Assembly (NCBI RefSeq): GCF_013423485.1
Contig: NZ_JABFFR010000017.1
Coordinates: 1 to 64,000, forward strand
DNA: 64,000 bases
Direction: 5' to 3'
Source of the DNA: Azospirillum oleiclasticum
Lineage (GTDB): Bacteria; Pseudomonadota; Alphaproteobacteria; Azospirillales; Azospirillaceae
Of this stretch, positions 62,179 to 64,000 are shown piece after piece. Within the stretch, counting starts at the first letter, position 1; every line of letters starts with the position of its first letter. The notes under the pieces are model-generated. The model saw only the letters and a program-made list of their open reading frames with translations, was not told the origin of the DNA and did no database searches. A program made the position numbers and the translations under genes.

Positions 62179-62218
62179 AGGGGGACGGACCGGACCCGAC
62201 GCCGCCGGCCGCCCCCCT
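62179..62218. terminator. Possible bidirectional terminator between convergent genes
   Basis: AGGGGG (62179-62184) can pair with CCCCCT (62213-62218), with a GC-rich middle, in the 44-bp space between the convergent ATPase and CoA-transferase genes. There is no T-tract; the assignment rests on position and pairing only. Confidence 0.3.
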
Positions 62219-63357
62219 CAGGATAACGACCCGGCGGCGTCGTCCGATCCGCTCCACAGCCGCGGGGCGGGACTGGTGGACTCGCAGGGCGTTGCGGAGA
62301 AGCGCACCGGCGAGCGGACCCCCAGCAATTCGCCTTCGGTCGGGTGGTCGAGCGGCTGGAACAGCCCGACCGCGACGATGTGCTCGTCGCCGAGCAGCTC
62401 GTCGAGCGTGTTGACGGGCGCGCAGGGTATGTCGAGTCCGCGCAGCAGCGATAGCCAATGGCCGGTGCCGTGCACCGCGAGGCAGTCAGCAAGCCTCTGG
62501 TAGAGCCGGCCGATCATCCCGGCGCGCGCGGTGTCGGAGGCAAGCGCCGGCTCCGACGCCCAGTCGTCGCGGCCGGCCGCCGTGAAGAAGGCCCGCCACT
62601 GCGCCCCGCTGTAGGGCATCACGCAGATGTGCCCGTCGCTGGTGCGGTAAGGCCGGCGGTGCGGCGATAGCACCCGGTCGTAGCCCGTGGGACCAAGGGC
62701 GGGCCGGAAGGCCCGGCCTGCCAGATGCTCCACCGCCAGGAAGGACGCCATGACCTCGAACATCGGGACCTCGATGGATTGTCCGACGCCGGAAGACGTG
62801 CGGGCCAGCAGGGCGGCGTTGATGGCGGCGGCCGCGTACAGCCCGGTCGTCTTGTCGGCGACGATGGTCGGGGCGTAGCGCGGCTCCCCGCCGGTGCGCG
62901 CGTGCAGGTCGGCCCACCCGGCCTCCGCCTGGATCACATCGTCGTAGGCGGGCCGGTCGCAGTAGGGACCGTCCTGCCCGTAGCCGACGATGGCGCAGTG
63001 GATGAGCCGCGGGTTGACGGCTCGGAGCTGCTCGTAGCCGAGGCCGAGGCGCCCGATCGCGGCGGCCCGCATGTTGTGCAGCAGCACGTCCGCCCCGCCC
63101 ACCATGTCCAGCAGCCGGGCCCGCTGGCCTGGGTCCTTCAGATCGAGCACGCGGCCTTCCTTGCCCTGGTTGCAGGTGAGGAAGGCCGCGCCCATCCCGT
63201 GCGACCGCGCCGGCCCCGGATAGCGCATGATGTCGCCGCCGGGTGGCTCCACCTTGATCACCCGCGCCCCGAAATCGGCCAGGATCCGACTCGCGTAGGG
63301 GCCGGCGATCACGGTGCTGAGGTCGATCACCGTGACGCCGTTCAGGGGTCCGGGCAC
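62218..63357 (-). CDS. CaiB/BaiF-type CoA-transferase
   Basis: Class III CoA-transferase of 379 residues. It transfers CoA between organic acids through an aspartyl intermediate. Marks are the N-terminal GVTVIDLSTVIAGPYASRIL, ADFGARVIKVEPPGGDIMRY, LTCNQGKEGRVLDLKDPGQR, then YDDVIQAEAGW with the catalytic Asp, and APVNTLDELLGDEH near the end. The GTG start at 63357 has GGGGGA about 8 nt upstream and lies 14 bp after the stop of the SDR gene, so the two are probably cotranscribed. Confidence 0.9.
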   Translation of the reverse strand: MPGPLNGVTVIDLSTVIAGPYASRILADFGARVIKVEPPGGDIMRYPGPARSHGMGAAFLTCNQGKEGRVLDLKDPGQRARLLDMVGGADVLLHNMRAAAIGRLGLGYEQLRAVNPRLIHCAIVGYGQDGPYCDRPAYDDVIQAEAGWADLHARTGGEPRYAPTIVADKTTGLYAAAAINAALLARTSSGVGQSIEVPMFEVMASFLAVEHLAGRAFRPALGPTGYDRVLSPHRRPYRTSDGHICVMPYSGAQWRAFFTAAGRDDWASEPALASDTARAGMIGRLYQRLADCLAVHGTGHWLSLLRGLDIPCAPVNTLDELLGDEHIVAVGLFQPLDHPTEGELLGVRSPVRFSATPCESTSPAPRLWSGSDDAAGSLS

Positions 63358-63371
63358 CGCCGTTCCCCCGA

Positions 63372-64000
63372 TCAGCGGGCGGTGAAGCCGCCGTCCACCG
63401 GCAGCGCCACCCCGGTCACGAAGGAGGCGTCGTCGGAGGCGAGCCAGAGCACCGCGTGGGCCACCTCCTCCGCCTTGCACAGCCGGCCCATGGGTACGGC
63501 GGCCAGCATCCTCTCCTGGTTCGCGGCCGCCTCGGCGGGGTCGCCGGAGCGGCCGGTGAAGCCCAGCTTCATCGGCGTGTCCGCCAGCCCCGGACACACC
63601 ACGTTGACGCGCACGTTGTCGGGCGCGAAGCGCTGGGCCAGCGACTTGGTCAGACCGACGACGGCGAACTTGGCGGCCGAATAGACCGGGCTGAACATCG
63701 AGCCGACGAGGCCGGAGACCGAGGCGGTGAACACCACCGACCCGCCACCGCGGCGGCGCATATGGCCGATCACCTCGCCGGCGGCCAGCGTGGCGGAGGT
63801 GACGTTCAGCGCGATGGCGTGCTCGTAGGCCGCGAGGTCGAGATTCTCCACGCCCCCCGGGCCGGGCGTGCCGGCGTGCGCCCACAGCACATCGATTCCG
63901 CCGAGCCGTGCGGCGGCCTCGTTGATCGACCCGCGCATCTCCTCCGGCCGGGAGAGATCGGCGCGGATCGTTTCGAGGGCGTATCCCTTGGCCTCCATGG
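63372..64000 (-). CDS. Short-chain dehydrogenase/reductase, 5' end outside window
   Basis: About 209 C-terminal residues of an SDR oxidoreductase are visible, and the frame runs off the window edge. The TGxxxGIG cofactor motif must lie beyond it. Visible marks are DVLWAHAGTPGP (the NNAG position), SVVFTASVSGLVGSMFSPVY then SAAKFAVVGLTKSLAQRFAP with the Ser and YxxxK catalytic residues, VRVNVVCPGLADTPM, and the ending FVTGVALPVDGGFTAR. It is probably cotranscribed with the CoA-transferase, and the substrate is unknown. Confidence 0.92.
   Translation of the reverse strand, partial: MEAKGYALETIRADLSRPEEMRGSINEAAARLGGIDVLWAHAGTPGPGGVENLDLAAYEHAIALNVTSATLAAGEVIGHMRRRGGGSVVFTASVSGLVGSMFSPVYSAAKFAVVGLTKSLAQRFAPDNVRVNVVCPGLADTPMKLGFTGRSGDPAEAAANQERMLAAVPMGRLCKAEEVAHAVLWLASDDASFVTGVALPVDGGFTAR

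Overview
The window is high-GC, gene-dense DNA of an alphaproteobacterial type, most like Azospirillum and other Rhodospirillales. The grounds are codon and GC bias, many TRAP, TTT, Liv-type and Dpp-type importers, a UDP-sulfoquinovose-synthase-like gene, a TackOD1 zinc protein, and tightly coupled operons with ATGA, GTGA or TGATG stop/start overlaps. The genus is inferred, not proven. I saw no rRNA, tRNA, CRISPR array or replication origin.

Layout. (1) 1-13154: a surface and secretion locus. It holds the 3' end of a giant repeat adhesin (cadherin-like modules followed by RTX calcium repeats), a NodT/TolC-type outer-membrane lipoprotein, a convergent SQD1-like sugar-nucleotide enzyme, an HlyD-type adaptor, a TackOD1 zinc-ribbon protein and a small GYF_2-like protein. 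The type I ABC ATPase is not in the window. (2) 13414-14276: a RES toxin/DUF2384 antitoxin pair. (3) 14553-21993: a sugar-acid-type catabolic operon (2-hydroxyacid dehydrogenase, DgoD-like dehydratase, iron-type alcohol dehydrogenase, TRAP DctPQM) behind a LysR gene, with a repeated GATAAG-N5-CTTATC element. (4) 22020-22900: a graveyard of IS fragments (ISKra4-like, IS701-like, IS6-like) and the tail of a lost TctA.

(5) 22976-36105: a regulon apparently controlled by one LacI-type repressor. It contains a Liv-type importer with GST, then alpha/beta hydrolase, metallo-beta-lactamase-fold hydrolase and a beta-keto acid cleavage enzyme (BKACE). It also contains a separate TTT transporter (tctCBA) with an enolase-superfamily enzyme. 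TGAACCGGTTCA-like sites lie before all three transcription units and before the repressor gene. (6) 36437-37964: a frameshifted IS110 transposase remnant and a decayed C-terminal oxygenase-type gene. (7) 38111-46200: a GntR/FCD regulator divergent from a seven-gene operon (tctC, tctB, tctA, two enolase-superfamily enzymes, a fumarylacetoacetase-fold hydrolase and a hydroxyacid dehydrogenase), with a perfect 16-bp operator over the promoter.

(8) 46232-54124: an iron-siderophore locus: FecI-type sigma factor, FecR, STN-containing TonB receptor, periplasmic binding protein, two permeases, ATPase. (9) 54252-62173: a YtcJ-like amidohydrolase coupled to a CobW-family GTPase and a Dpp-type ABC importer with a fused dual ATPase. 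(10) 62218-64000: a CaiB/BaiF CoA-transferase and the 3' part of an SDR dehydrogenase. Overall the window reads as an accessory carbon-scavenging and metal-acquisition region next to a surface-adhesion locus. It has four enolase-superfamily enzymes and five complete organic-solute importers.
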